Source: Ruminococcus sp. Phil11 (GTDB lineage: Bacteria > Bacillota > Clostridia > Oscillospirales > Ruminococcaceae). Taken from it: DNA of 64,000 nucleotides. The DNA is taken from the NCBI GenBank assembly GCA_001940925.1, contig MSGZ01000042.1, positions 190,970 to 254,969 on the forward strand, given 5' to 3'. The translations under genes were made by a program, and so were the position numbers. Of this stretch, positions 52,757-61,411 are shown one piece after another; the stretch's first letter is position 1, and every line of letters begins with the position of its first letter. A model generated the notes under the pieces. That model saw only the letters and a program-made list of their open reading frames with translations, was not told the origin of the DNA and made no database searches.

Positions 52757-53536
52757 TTACGGAATATCTTTTTTGCGGAACAGCGCGAATCCGCCGAACA
52801 GCCAGAACAGCCCGAAGCCGAGGCTGGTGCAGAGCATCCGCAACGCGGTTTTGCCGGACAGCGCAACCTTATAAATGAGGTAGTCCTTTCCGTCCGCATA
52901 GCCGCTTGTCGTGTTGGAAAAATCGAGCAGCGTCATGATATCGGAGAAGGTCGTCTGCCATGACAGATGAATGTCCGCAGCACCGAGCAGAAACACACAT
53001 AATGCGACGCACATGGTTCCGATCAGCGCGACAGACAGCGGCACAATGTCGTTCCCGCAGAGGAAAGTCAGCGCGGTAAAGAAGCAAACGCAGCGGAAGA
53101 TCATCACAATCAGCAGCCCGAAGATCGCCCATGCGGTCTGCACGGGGATCGCCGCGCCCCAGCCGTTTTTCGCCGTAAGGAACAGCACGGGGATCAGGAC
53201 GACTGCCGCGATCACACTGACCGTTACGATCAGCGCGGCAAAAAATCTGCCGAAATAGACCGCTGAACGGTGCTTGCCGAAAAGGATCTCATAATTGGCG
53301 GTCTTATCGCGGAGATCGCAGCCGCAGATCCTGCTGGTGAATGCCCCGACTACGACCGTCGTCATGATCAGCAGCGTATTCGCTATGATACCGGAAACTG
53401 TGCTGCCGTGCGTATTCCAGTCCGCACCGTTCTGTACCAGCATCTCTCCTGCCATGAGCAGAAAATAAAACAGACCGATCAGCAGGAGCTTGTCACGCTT
53501 TGTCTGCCGCAGCATCGCTTTCAGAATATTCAGCAT
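52757..53536 (-). CDS. ABC-2 type transporter permease
   Basis: About 259 residues, six helices, with CGCDLRDKTANYEILFGKHR matching the corresponding segment of its neighbour (DKTxNxExxxGxxR). The ATG at 53536 is preceded by AGGTG at six bases; GTG/ATG starts three and two codons earlier are possible. It overlaps the ATPase gene by about 44 bases. Confidence 0.78.
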   Translation of the reverse strand: MLNILKAMLRQTKRDKLLLIGLFYFLLMAGEMLVQNGADWNTHGSTVSGIIANTLLIMTTVVVGAFTSRICGCDLRDKTANYEILFGKHRSAVYFGRFFAALIVTVSVIAAVVLIPVLFLTAKNGWGAAIPVQTAWAIFGLLIVMIFRCVCFFTALTFLCGNDIVPLSVALIGTMCVALCVFLLGAADIHLSWQTTFSDIMTLLDFSNTTSGYADGKDYLIYKVALSGKTALRMLCTSLGFGLFWLFGGFALFRKKDIP

Positions 53537-54449
53537 TGTCATCACCTACCAGTTTCATGTAATACGATTCCAAATCAGCCTCGTGAATATGAAGCGTCAC
53601 CGGAACAAGCCCGTTTTCGTACAGCGTTTTTGAGATCAGCGGCAGTTCGTCAAGCCGCTCAAACAACCGGAGACTGCCGTCCTTCAGCACATCACAGTTC
53701 TCAATGCCGAGCTTGTTTTGCAGGACGGCGAGCGCAACAGAATCGTTATCGGTATGGATGTGGTAATATTCCCCGCAGATTTTGTGCAGCTCCTCAGCCG
53801 ATGAAAACGCACGGATCGTGCCCTTGCGGATAAACATGTAGTCCGTGCAAAGCTGTGAAAGCTCCGCCAGAATATGCGAGGAAATCAGAATCGTGATGTT
53901 CTCCTCCTCATTGAACCGCCGCAGCATCTCACGAATCTCTATGATGCCTTCGGGGTCAAGACCGTTGACCGGCTCGTCCAGCACCATGATCTCCGGTTTC
54001 GAGAGCATCGCACCCGCAAGCCCGAGCCGCTGCCGCATTCCGAGCGAGAATTTGCGCACCTGCTTTTTGCCGGTATCTGCAAGCCCGACCAGCTCCAGCA
54101 CCTCATCCACGCGCTTCGGGTTCGGGATGCCCTTTTGCAGACGCAGCTTTTCGAGATTCTCCCGCGCAGACATTTCCTCTTTTGCATAGGGCGTTTCGAT
54201 CATGAAGCTCATGCGGGAACGCGCATGACAGAGCGCCTCCTCCGTGCTGCCGCCGAACAGCGAGAAGCTGCCGCCGGTCGGGAGCACCAGTCCGCCGAGC
54301 ATTTTCATGATCGTGGTCTTGCCGGCGCCGTTCGGCCCGACCAGTCCGCAGATCATGCCCTTTCTGATCTGAAAGCTGACGCTGTCAACCGCCTTTTGCT
54401 TTTTATACTGCTTCGTCAGCTCTTTTGCTTCGATCACGATTTCTGACAT
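53493..54449 (-). CDS. ABC transporter ATP-binding protein
   Basis: 318 residues. Walker A GPNGAGKTT, Q-loop FMIETPYAKEEMSA (an E-T-P form typical of bacitracin/lantibiotic-type exporters), signature FSLGMRQRLGLAGAML, Walker B IMVLDEPVNGLDPEG and the switch His in ISSHILAEL are intact. The C-terminal extension of about 90 residues is typical of the BcrA group. The ATG at 54449 follows AAGGAGGAACTGAT. With two permeases it forms an exporter, perhaps for resistance to antimicrobial peptides. Confidence 0.9.
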   Translation of the reverse strand: MSEIVIEAKELTKQYKKQKAVDSVSFQIRKGMICGLVGPNGAGKTTIMKMLGGLVLPTGGSFSLFGGSTEEALCHARSRMSFMIETPYAKEEMSARENLEKLRLQKGIPNPKRVDEVLELVGLADTGKKQVRKFSLGMRQRLGLAGAMLSKPEIMVLDEPVNGLDPEGIIEIREMLRRFNEEENITILISSHILAELSQLCTDYMFIRKGTIRAFSSAEELHKICGEYYHIHTDNDSVALAVLQNKLGIENCDVLKDGSLRLFERLDELPLISKTLYENGLVPVTLHIHEADLESYYMKLVGDDNAEYSESDAAADKA

Positions 54450-54505
54450 ATCAGTTCCTCCTTTGTATGCCGGATTGGTTCCTGCTGATTTCATGATAAA
54501 GGAAA

Positions 54506-54535
54506 AGTATAAAGAATCCTTTAAGATTCCGTAAG
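54506..54535 (-). promoter_or_regulatory. probable response-regulator-controlled promoter of the ABC genes
   Basis: On the minus strand CTTACGGAATC and TTAAAGGATTC lie side by side as direct repeats 11 bases apart (54514-54535), followed by TATACT (54506-54511). The repeats cover the -35 place, where no good box exists, as expected for an OmpR-family activated promoter. Confidence 0.55.
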
Positions 54536-54638
54536 TTTACAATTTGTTCACATTTTGCAGAGGATATTGCTTCGTTTTGGTATGAAAAAGGGATCCCCCG
54601 GCGTGCTGTCCGCCTGCAGGAATCCCCTGTTATTCCGG

Positions 54639-55556
54639 TCAATACACCGCATCCGCAAGCGGGAACTGCATCTGCAGCGTCAGGACGTTTCCTTCCGCGG
54701 ACGCGCTGACCTGCGCGTTCTGTTTTTCCGCGAGCAGCCGCACGATAAACAGTCCGAGCCCCGCGCCGCCGCCGCTGCGGGACGCATCCGCACGGTAACT
54801 TCGCTGGAACATCCGCTCCGGGTCGGGCATCTGCTCCGCCGGAACCGTGTTCGAGAACGAAACCGTACAGCACGCGCCCTCCTGCTTCGCTTCCAGCCGG
54901 AACGTATCCTTTGCATACTTTAAGATATTGTTCAGCACATTGCCGAGCATCCTGAGAAGCATCTGCTCGTCTGCGCGGATGCTGACGGTCTTTTCCGGCA
55001 GAACGATCTCCGGTTCCAGACCGTGCAGCCGGATCGCGGCTTCGCTGTCCGCAAGGAACTGCATCAGCACCTTTGTCAGATTGACCGTGCGAATCTCTGC
55101 GGCGGCATCGTCGCTTTCCAGCACGGAAAGCTCAAAGAACGCATCCGCCATGTCTTTCAGCACATCCGCCTTTTCGCAGCAGATCGCCAGATGCTCTTTT
55201 CCGTTCGGCGAGAGCTGTTCCTCCTGCGTCAGAAGCTGCAGATTGCCCTTGATGACCGTCATCGGCGTGCGAAGGTCATGTGCAATGTCTGAGACGGACT
55301 GCTTCAGATCATTCTCCGCACGCACGGCATCCCGCTTCAGCCGCCGCTGATAGTCCAGCGAGCGGTTGATCTCTGCGGCAAGGCTGTTCAGTCCGCGGTC
55401 AAGCAGTGTGATTGTGATCTGCCGGTTGTATTCCGGGTCGAGATTGTGGTTCAGTGTCTCTTTCAGCAGACGGATCTCATGCCGGATGATGACCAGCCGG
55501 ATCAGCAGCACGATGCAGATAACCAGCAGTACGCCAGCAATGATATAGCCTGTCAT
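54639..55556 (-). CDS. sensor histidine kinase
   Basis: 305 residues. Only one N-terminal helix (YIIAGVLLVICIVLLIRLVI) and no extracellular domain, then HisKA with His93 in SDIAHDLRTPMT, and HATPase with N-box NVLNNILKYA and G-box GGGAGLGLFIVRLL. Small intramembrane-sensing kinases of this build often work with ABC exporters against antimicrobial peptides. It overlaps the response regulator gene by four bases. Confidence 0.9.
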   Translation of the reverse strand: MTGYIIAGVLLVICIVLLIRLVIIRHEIRLLKETLNHNLDPEYNRQITITLLDRGLNSLAAEINRSLDYQRRLKRDAVRAENDLKQSVSDIAHDLRTPMTVIKGNLQLLTQEEQLSPNGKEHLAICCEKADVLKDMADAFFELSVLESDDAAAEIRTVNLTKVLMQFLADSEAAIRLHGLEPEIVLPEKTVSIRADEQMLLRMLGNVLNNILKYAKDTFRLEAKQEGACCTVSFSNTVPAEQMPDPERMFQRSYRADASRSGGGAGLGLFIVRLLAEKQNAQVSASAEGNVLTLQMQFPLADAVY

Positions 55557-56233
55557 GCGTCCCCCTTCATCCGGTAGCCGATGCCCCAGACCGTCTCGAT
55601 CAGATCGCGTCCGGACGCCTTTTTCAGCTTCGCGCGCAGATTGCTGACATGCACGCTGACCGTGTTGTCCTCGCAGAAATATTCCTCGTTCCAGACGGAT
55701 TCGTACAGATTCGCCTTGCTGTACACCTTCTGCGGATGCTCCATAAACAGCAGCAGAAGCTGAAATTCCTTTGCCGTCAGCGAAAGCGGCGTTTCCTCCC
55801 AGCAGACGCGGTTTTCCGCCGGGTAAAGGGTCAGGCTGCCGACGCGGAGTATCTCCGGGAGCTTTTCCCGTCCCGCCCGCCGGAGCACGACCTCCATGCG
55901 GACAAGCACTTCGTTCAGGTCAAACGGCTTTAAGATATAGTCATCCGCACCGAGGCGCAGCACCGCAAGACGCGTTTCCAGCATGGATTTTGCCGAGATC
56001 ACAATGACCGGCGTATCCGATTCCCGCCGAAGCGACGCGATCAGCTGCTCCCCGCTGATGCCGGGCAGCATCAGATCCATTAAGATCAGGTCAAAGGATC
56101 CCTCCGCGAGCAGCTTTTCCGCCGCGTGACCGTCTGCCGCCTCGCTGACCGTGCAGCCCTTGCCTTCCAGAAAGCTGCGCAGCATCTTCCGGATATCCGG
56201 TTCGTCCTCGACCAGTGCGATTTTTGCGTTCAT
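55553..56233 (-). CDS. OmpR-family response regulator
   Basis: 226 residues. Receiver domain with acidic ED pair (LVEDEP), phosphorylated Asp53 (LILMDLMLPG), Thr/Ser (VISAKS) and Lys in LKPFDLNE, then a winged-helix Trans_reg_C domain (LTAKEFQLLLLFMEHPQKVY to ETVWGIGYRMKG). The start is MNAKIALVED after AGGTGAAAAC. It probably activates the promoter at 54506. Confidence 0.92.
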   Translation of the reverse strand: MNAKIALVEDEPDIRKMLRSFLEGKGCTVSEAADGHAAEKLLAEGSFDLILMDLMLPGISGEQLIASLRRESDTPVIVISAKSMLETRLAVLRLGADDYILKPFDLNEVLVRMEVVLRRAGREKLPEILRVGSLTLYPAENRVCWEETPLSLTAKEFQLLLLFMEHPQKVYSKANLYESVWNEEYFCEDNTVSVHVSNLRAKLKKASGRDLIETVWGIGYRMKGDA

Positions 56234-56263
56234 GTTTTCACCTGCTTTTTGTAATCTGTTGTC

Positions 56264-56292
56264 ATTATAGCACAAATTTTCCTGCGCGTCAA
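56264..56292 (-). promoter_or_regulatory. promoter of the two-component genes
   Basis: Minus strand TTGACG (56287-56292), 17 bases, TATAAT (56264-56269). Confidence 0.85.
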
Positions 56293-56356
56293 TCCGGCAT
56301 TCTGTAGCCCTGTCGGTGCACATCCATATTTTTTGCGCCGATTCCCGCCGAAGCTC

Positions 56357-56385
56357 TTGATTTCTTGCAAAAAAAATGGTATAAT
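56357..56385 (+). promoter_or_regulatory. promoter of the NifU-like/GGGtGRT genes
   Basis: TTGATT (56357-56362), 17 bases, TATAAT (56380-56385). Confidence 0.75.
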
Positions 56386-56475
56386 GGGAAAAGCGGTGTC
56401 CGATCCGGTCAGTGCTCCGGCGAACCGGCCGCCGAAATCAATTTTTCTCGCTTTATGCCAGAAAGGAGTATTTGA

Positions 56476-57168
56476 ATGATCTATTCGCACGAAGTAGAAA
56501 CAATGTGTCCGATCGCACAGGGCGTTGCACACGGCGCAGCTCCGATCCCGGAGGAAGCCAAGTGGGTCAAGGCCAAGGAGATCAAGGATATTTCCGGCTT
56601 TACGCACGGTGTGGGCTGGTGTGCTCCGCAGCAGGGTACCTGCAAGCTGACCCTGAATGTGAAGGAAGGCGTGATTCAGGAGTGTCTGGTCGAGACGATC
56701 GGCTGCTCCGGCATGACGCATTCCGCTGCCATGGCTTCTGAAATCCTGCCGGGCAGAACCATTCTCGAAGCACTGAATACAGACCTCGTCTGTGACGCAA
56801 TCAATACTGCAATGAGAGAGCTGTTCCTCCAGATCGTCTACGGCCGTTCCCAGTCCGCATTCTCTGAGGGCGGTCTGGTCGTCGGCGCAGGTCTTGAGGA
56901 CCTCGGCAAGGGCCTCCGTTCCCAGGTCGGTACCATGTACGGCACGCTGGCAAAGGGTCCGCGCTACCTCGAAATGACCGACGGCTACGTGACCGGTCTT
57001 GCTCTGAACGAGTACGATGAAATCATCGGCTACAAGTTCGTCAACTTCGGCAAGATGATGGACTTCATCAAGGCAGGCGATGATGCCAATACCGCATTTG
57101 AGAAGGCACAGGGTCAGTACGGCCGTGTCGCCGATGCAGTGAAGATCGTGGATCCGCGCAAGGAATAA
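56476..57168 (+). CDS. NifU-like iron-sulfur scaffold family protein
   Basis: 230 residues. GVGWCAPQQGTCKLTL, ECLVETIGCSGMTHSAAMAS and an FGKMMDFIKAGDDANTAFEK end resemble the NifU N-terminal fold. Conserved Cys (three visible) could bind a cluster. It is found before the GGGtGRT gene in many Clostridia; function of the pair is unknown. Base use differs from neighbours (many GCT, GGT, AAG codons), pointing to strong expression. The start follows AAAGGAG. Confidence 0.75.
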   Translation: MIYSHEVETMCPIAQGVAHGAAPIPEEAKWVKAKEIKDISGFTHGVGWCAPQQGTCKLTLNVKEGVIQECLVETIGCSGMTHSAAMASEILPGRTILEALNTDLVCDAINTAMRELFLQIVYGRSQSAFSEGGLVVGAGLEDLGKGLRSQVGTMYGTLAKGPRYLEMTDGYVTGLALNEYDEIIGYKFVNFGKMMDFIKAGDDANTAFEKAQGQYGRVADAVKIVDPRKE

Positions 57169-57181
57169 GGAGGTTTGTTCA

Positions 57182-58183
57182 ATGGCATTATTTGAATCTT
57201 ATGAGAGACGCGAGAAGCAGATCCTCGCTGTGATCAAGGAATACGGCATCAACTCGATCGAGGAGTGCGCAGATGTCTGCAAGGCAAAGGGTCTGGATAT
57301 CTACAAGCTGGTCGAGGGCATTCAGCCGATCTGCTTCGAGAACGCAAAGTGGGCTTATACCGTCGGCTGCGCAATCGCAATCAAGAAGGGCTGCACCAGA
57401 GCTGCTGACGCTGCTGCCGCAATCGGCGAGGGTCTGCAGGCATTCTGCATCCCGGGCTCCGTTGCTGACCAGAGAAAGGTCGGCCTCGGCCACGGCAACC
57501 TCGGCAAGATGCTCCTCGAGGAGGAGACCGAGTGCTTCGCATTCCTCGCAGGCCACGAGTCCTTCGCGGCTGCTGAGGGCGCGATCGGTATTGCTGAAAA
57601 AGCAAACAAGGTCCGCAAGAAGCCGCTCCGTGTTATCCTGAACGGCCTCGGCAAGGACGCTGCACAGATCATTGCAAGAATCAACGGCTTTACTTATGTT
57701 GAGACCGAGATGAACTATCAGACCGGCGAGGTCAAGGAAGTCTTCCGCAAGGCTTACTCCGACGGCCTGCGCGCAAAGGTCAACTGCTACGGCGCAAACG
57801 ATGTCGTCGAGGGCGTCGCGATCATGTGGAAGGAAAACGTCGATGTTTCGATCACCGGCAACTCCACCAATCCGACCCGCTTCCAGCATCCGGTCGCAGG
57901 TACCTATAAAAAGGAGCGCACCGATGCCGGCAAAAAGTATTTCTCCGTTGCTTCCGGCGGCGGCACCGGCCGTACCCTGCACCCGGACAACATGGCAGCC
58001 GGCCCTGCTTCCTACGGCATGACTGATACCATGGGCAGAATGCACTCCGATGCACAGTTCGCAGGTTCCTCTTCCGTTCCGGCTCACGTTGAGATGATGG
58101 GCCTGATTGGCATGGGCAACAACCCCATGGTTGGTGCTACTGTTGCTTGCGCAGTTGCTGTTGAAGAGGCTATGAAGGGCTAA
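57182..58183 (+). CDS. GGGtGRT protein
   Basis: 333 residues. It contains the family-naming motif in ASGGGTGRTLHPDNM. Conserved segments FCIPGSVADQRKVGLGHGNL and FLAGHESFAAAEGAIGI, and QFAGSSSVPAHVEMMGLIGM near the end fit the family. Role unknown; it is always next to the NifU-like gene, here 13 bases away with AGGAGG before the ATG. Codon use suggests high expression. Confidence 0.9.
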   Translation: MALFESYERREKQILAVIKEYGINSIEECADVCKAKGLDIYKLVEGIQPICFENAKWAYTVGCAIAIKKGCTRAADAAAAIGEGLQAFCIPGSVADQRKVGLGHGNLGKMLLEEETECFAFLAGHESFAAAEGAIGIAEKANKVRKKPLRVILNGLGKDAAQIIARINGFTYVETEMNYQTGEVKEVFRKAYSDGLRAKVNCYGANDVVEGVAIMWKENVDVSITGNSTNPTRFQHPVAGTYKKERTDAGKKYFSVASGGGTGRTLHPDNMAAGPASYGMTDTMGRMHSDAQFAGSSSVPAHVEMMGLIGMGNNPMVGATVACAVAVEEAMKG

Positions 58184-58245
58184 AATACGTGGTTTTCTGA
58201 ATTTCAGAAATTTAACAAAATTTGCCAAATAGTTCAAAAATGCGA

Positions 58246-58312
58246 TTTGTCACCCATTTGTCACCCTGAATTCTAAGTGGATGACAAGACGGATGACAAA
58301 ATCGGATGACAA
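58246..58312. repeat. cluster of TTGTCA-type short repeats
   Basis: TTTGTCACCC occurs twice with 11-base spacing (58246, 58257) and, inverted, GGATGACAA three times (58279, 58291, 58304; spacing 12 and 13). The cluster lies between the GGGtGRT gene and the AT-richer island. Confidence 0.65.
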
Positions 58313-58323
58313 GAAAACATAAA

Positions 58324-58358
58324 ACGCCGTTCAGGTTCGTCCTGAGCGGCGTTTTTTT
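58324..58358. terminator. terminator between GGGtGRT and the DUF234 ATPase genes
   Basis: AACGCCG-T-TCAGG and CCTGA-G-CGGCGTT pair around TTCGT, then seven T on the plus strand. Confidence 0.82.
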
Positions 58359-59731
58359 CATTCGTTGAAGTACAGTGCTTTTCCGTCAATGAGTGTGAAT
58401 CCCTCATCACCCTCAAAATCAAATCCTCCCGTGCAGACAAAGCCCACACCCGACACGGTGATACCCTTGATGCTGTCAAGCTGTTCCTTTTCCTGACGGC
58501 ATTCTTCAAGCGTCATGGGGCGGTCGAAGTATTTGCATTCGTAGAAATCATACTGCTCTCCACGCCGTATCACGCAGTCAAACTCGCCGTTGGTCTTGGT
58601 GGCAGGATCATCGTACCAATAGCTGCCGAAATCGTCGATATCAGGGTATTTGCCCAGCATAGCAGCTCTGTGGAAGTATTGCAGGGCGATGCCTTCAAGC
58701 CGTCTGCTGACGAATTGCTCCAGTACAGCGTCAATATTTCGATTGAAGAACTGCTCCTCACCAATACGGGCGATCGTTCCCGCCTTGCCGAAAATGAACG
58801 TGAAATAGAACCGCATCAGGTTATCCACGATCTCATAGAACTGCTTTTTCTTATCGTTTCGGCGGTTGATGGGTTCGGTCTTTTGGATGGTCTCCATGTC
58901 GAGCAAAATCTTCAACTGCTTATCAAGCAGACCTGTCTCGCTGTTCGCTATTCTGTCCCGTATCTCGCTGTAACGCTTCTTGCCGTTGCCGAGAATTTCC
59001 AGAATCCGTGCGTCAAAAGTCTTCTGTATCTCTTTGAGCATGACATTCTCGATGTGCGACCGCACCAGACCCGTTTCGGGCAGCAGAAGGCGTTCGATGT
59101 TCTCACGAATGGTCAGGCTTGTATCCAGATTTTCCAGAACATAGGGGCTTCCGCCGAACACGGCATAGAAAGCGACTTTGTAACGAAGGTCAAGCTCCGG
59201 ATAGAATTTTGCTGCGTCAAGGTAGTCAAAGTCACGGATATGCTGTATCAGCGAGAACCGTCCGAACAGTGGGTTGCCCTCCTTCAGCAGTTCCTTCATC
59301 ACTGTGATATACGAGCCGCAAAGCACCAGCTTGACATTTTCGGGCAGCCTGTCGATGACCGCCTGCATATAGGAATCGACCTCGTTCTTCTTTTTGGTCT
59401 GCTTGAGGTAGGGGTATTCGTCGATGATGAGCAGTATCTTTTTGTCCAGAGTTTTCAGGTAGTCCATCATCTCAAAGAGAGAGCCGAATCGGATATTGGG
59501 CAGTCCAAGCCCCTCCGAAACGCTCCGGTAGATCAGCTCCATATTGCCCTCAAAGGTGCTTGTCACGCACATATGATTGATGACGACACCCTCAAAACTC
59601 TTTGCAGCTTCGCTCAAAAGCGTGGATTTTCCAACTCTGCGTTTGCCGTAGACCAGCACCGCTGTTTTGCGTTTCCATGAGGAAAGCTCGGCATTCAACT
59701 GCCTGAGTTCTTTTTCTCTGCCGATAAACAT
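58358..59731 (-). CDS. AAA ATPase with DUF234 C-terminal domain
   Basis: 457 residues. Walker A YGKRRVGKSTLL, Walker B ILLIIDEYPYL and the FGGSPYVLENLD segment mark the archaeal-type ATPase family. The C-terminal DUF234 region (GEFDCVIRRGEQYDFYECKY) contains a D-x(n)-E-x-K pattern like PD-(D/E)XK nucleases. Such proteins are common as dispersed, possibly mobile or defence-related genes; role unknown. It has a full consensus promoter flanked by palindromes. Higher AT content than the genes to the left. Confidence 0.85.
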   Translation of the reverse strand: MFIGREKELRQLNAELSSWKRKTAVLVYGKRRVGKSTLLSEAAKSFEGVVINHMCVTSTFEGNMELIYRSVSEGLGLPNIRFGSLFEMMDYLKTLDKKILLIIDEYPYLKQTKKKNEVDSYMQAVIDRLPENVKLVLCGSYITVMKELLKEGNPLFGRFSLIQHIRDFDYLDAAKFYPELDLRYKVAFYAVFGGSPYVLENLDTSLTIRENIERLLLPETGLVRSHIENVMLKEIQKTFDARILEILGNGKKRYSEIRDRIANSETGLLDKQLKILLDMETIQKTEPINRRNDKKKQFYEIVDNLMRFYFTFIFGKAGTIARIGEEQFFNRNIDAVLEQFVSRRLEGIALQYFHRAAMLGKYPDIDDFGSYWYDDPATKTNGEFDCVIRRGEQYDFYECKYFDRPMTLEECRQEKEQLDSIKGITVSGVGFVCTGGFDFEGDEGFTLIDGKALYFNE

Positions 59732-59761
59732 AGCATCACTTCTTTTCTGAAAATATTTTCT

Positions 59762-59835
59762 CTGAATGATTTTTCAGTATAATGATATTATACCACAGCG
59801 CTTTGCCATTGTCAAGTTTCTGAATAAAAATTCAG
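59762..59835. promoter_or_regulatory. promoter and paired palindromic operators of the DUF234 ATPase gene
   Basis: Minus strand TTGACA (59810-59815), 17 bases, TATAAT (59787-59792). CTGAATGATTTTTCAG (59762-59777) and CTGAATAAAAATTCAG (59820-59835) flank it; a half-site ATTCAG follows. Confidence 0.75.
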
Positions 59836-60053
59836 TGAAAAACTATTCAGAAAACAATTTCTCTAATCTAATGACTGTTATTGATAGTATGCCACAGGTA
59901 AGCGATACTATCATTCACGTTATTATGCACCGGGGAAAGTGTCGGTATTGCTGCGCTCTGCACAAGAATTGTTACAGATTTGCCGCAGAGCTGGACTCTT
60001 GTTGCCTTATCAGCTATAATGGAGTCACAATAAAACTTATGGAGGTCAAAGCT

Positions 60054-60266
60054 ATGTTGAGAACACCTGAATTGGCAATGCCGAGGTCACGCAAGGTCAC
60101 TACTGTCTGCAACGGAAAGCGTGAGGTCTGGACAGACTATGAGGAAGCAAAGGCATATTTCCTTGAACTTATGATGTCTACTGACGGCGAGGAGCATGAA
60201 CGAGCAGAGTGCGTTTATATTCAGCTTATGCACGGGCTTGATGAGTGTAGCGACGAGGACGAATAA
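60054..60266 (+). CDS. small conserved hypothetical protein (70 aa)
   Basis: 70 residues. The ATG follows GGAGGTCAAAGCT. The product (MLRTPELAMPRSRKVTTVCN, DYEEAKAYFLELMMSTDGEE, AECVYIQLMHGLDECSDEDE) is hydrophilic with an acidic end; it looks like small proteins seen in clostridial mobile regions, but I cannot name a family. A TATAAT box lies at about 60015 with a poor -35. A terminator follows. Confidence 0.7.
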   Translation: MLRTPELAMPRSRKVTTVCNGKREVWTDYEEAKAYFLELMMSTDGEEHERAECVYIQLMHGLDECSDEDE

Positions 60267-60269
60267 GCA

Positions 60270-60310
60270 AAAGAGCGAGTTGTCGAAAAATGGCAATTCG
60301 CTCTTTTATA
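60270..60310 (+). terminator. terminator after the 70-aa gene
   Basis: AAAGAGCGAGTTG pairs with CAATTCGCTCTTT (one G-T pair), then TATATTATA. Confidence 0.75.
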
Positions 60311-60545
60311 TTATACGTGTACTGGTAGATATCAAAACAATTGAGATATTTCCTATGACAGCACCTTTATGCAGCAATGAGCAGCATTACTGTTCGGTCG
60401 TTGATTCACTTTCACCGAAGAAACAACTGTAGGAATGGCTGTCGTAGTTGGCATTCAGCTTGTCTCATAACCGGAATAGTCCGTAAAAAAATCTATGTGC
60501 GTCAATTCCTTTCAAGACATAAAAAGTCACATCCATTTAGAAATA
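60311..60545. other. intergenic stretch without recognised gene
   Basis: AT-rich DNA; short frames only and none with a ribosome site or a family motif. Confidence 0.5.
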
Positions 60546-61028
60546 CTACTCATAATATGACTCTATAATCTCAATCAATGGAGAGACATCGTCAATGATG
60601 TGATTGGCATAAGGGATTTTGACTGTAATTGTCTTTTGAGATTCAATCTTCTTTTTCGTTTTTCTATTTCCAATATCAATTGCTTCTTGAATATTAACGT
60701 AATAAAAACCTGTTCCGGACAATGATATGTATATCAGTATTACAGGTATATTTGACTGAAAAGCGTACCTGGCATTTGATGTCGAAATAGTACAAGACAC
60801 ATCATCTGTTCTTTTATTCTTTTTGATGCTGTCTTGGGTTGATTTCAATTGAACTAACGCTATTTTTCCACAGGGATAATCACCTGCAAACAGTTCAATT
60901 ATTCCATCAATACCGTAATCTCTACCAGTTAATTCTCTAAATAATGCCGAGTCATGCTTATCAATTATTGTTCTTGCTTTATCACAGGATCTTGTTTCTG
61001 CCTTATGTGTCGGAATTCGAGATGCCAT
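60546..61028 (-). CDS. DUF4365 nuclease-like protein
   Basis: 160 residues. ELTGRDYGIDGIIELFAGDY and GKIALVQLKSTQDSI contain the D-x-x-x-E and Q-x-K residues of the DUF4365 fold, related to PD-(D/E)XK nucleases. The family occurs with restriction and other defence genes. It lies 1.5 kb from a type I methylase gene. Strong ribosome site (AAAGGAGG) and full consensus promoter. Confidence 0.8.
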   Translation of the reverse strand: MASRIPTHKAETRSCDKARTIIDKHDSALFRELTGRDYGIDGIIELFAGDYPCGKIALVQLKSTQDSIKKNKRTDDVSCTISTSNARYAFQSNIPVILIYISLSGTGFYYVNIQEAIDIGNRKTKKKIESQKTITVKIPYANHIIDDVSPLIEIIESYYE

Positions 61029-61050
61029 AATAACGCCTCCTTTTAGTGTA

Positions 61051-61079
61051 ATTATAACATTAATGTAGAATCATGTCAA
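61051..61079 (-). promoter_or_regulatory. consensus promoter of the DUF4365 gene
   Basis: Minus strand TTGACA (61074-61079), 17 bases, TATAAT (61051-61056). Confidence 0.88.
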
Positions 61080-61080
61080 T

Positions 61081-61345
61081 TCACAGCAGTCCCTCAATTA
61101 GGCGTGGCTTCTTTTTTGAGATGTCATAGTTTGCGCAGTAATCTTTGAGTCCTATATATACACCTGTATGTTGTTACTTTTGTAGTAAAAACTCTGAGCC
61201 TCAAGGTGCTGCGGATTATAGTTGTACTCCTCTGCAATGCGGTTGAATATCTTCTTCGTGATGTTTTTATTGCGGTGAACTTTTTTCTTACGTTGTCTAC
61301 ATAATACCTCTAAACGGGAATTATATCGTCTCGCTAAAAAACTAC
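61081..61345 (-). pseudogene. frameshifted gene remnant
   Basis: A frame without start encodes KKIFNRIAEEYNYNPQHLEA then QSFYYKSNNIQVYI and meets TAG within TATATATAGG; in the next frame it continues GLKDYCANYDISKKKPRLIE-GLL to a stop at 61081. The natural-looking composition on both sides suggests one old gene broken by slippage in the TA run. Family not recognised. Confidence 0.35.
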
Positions 61346-61411
61346 AGAGGAATCGTGAAAAACAACCGTTAGAATCGTATATTTGACATCCTAAAATTTC
61401 ATAGTATAGAA

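Noticed and set aside
58246-58312. TTGTCA units as a CRISPR or plasmid origin
   Set aside because: Units are too short and irregularly spaced for CRISPR, and no replication gene lies nearby; kept only as a repeat cluster.
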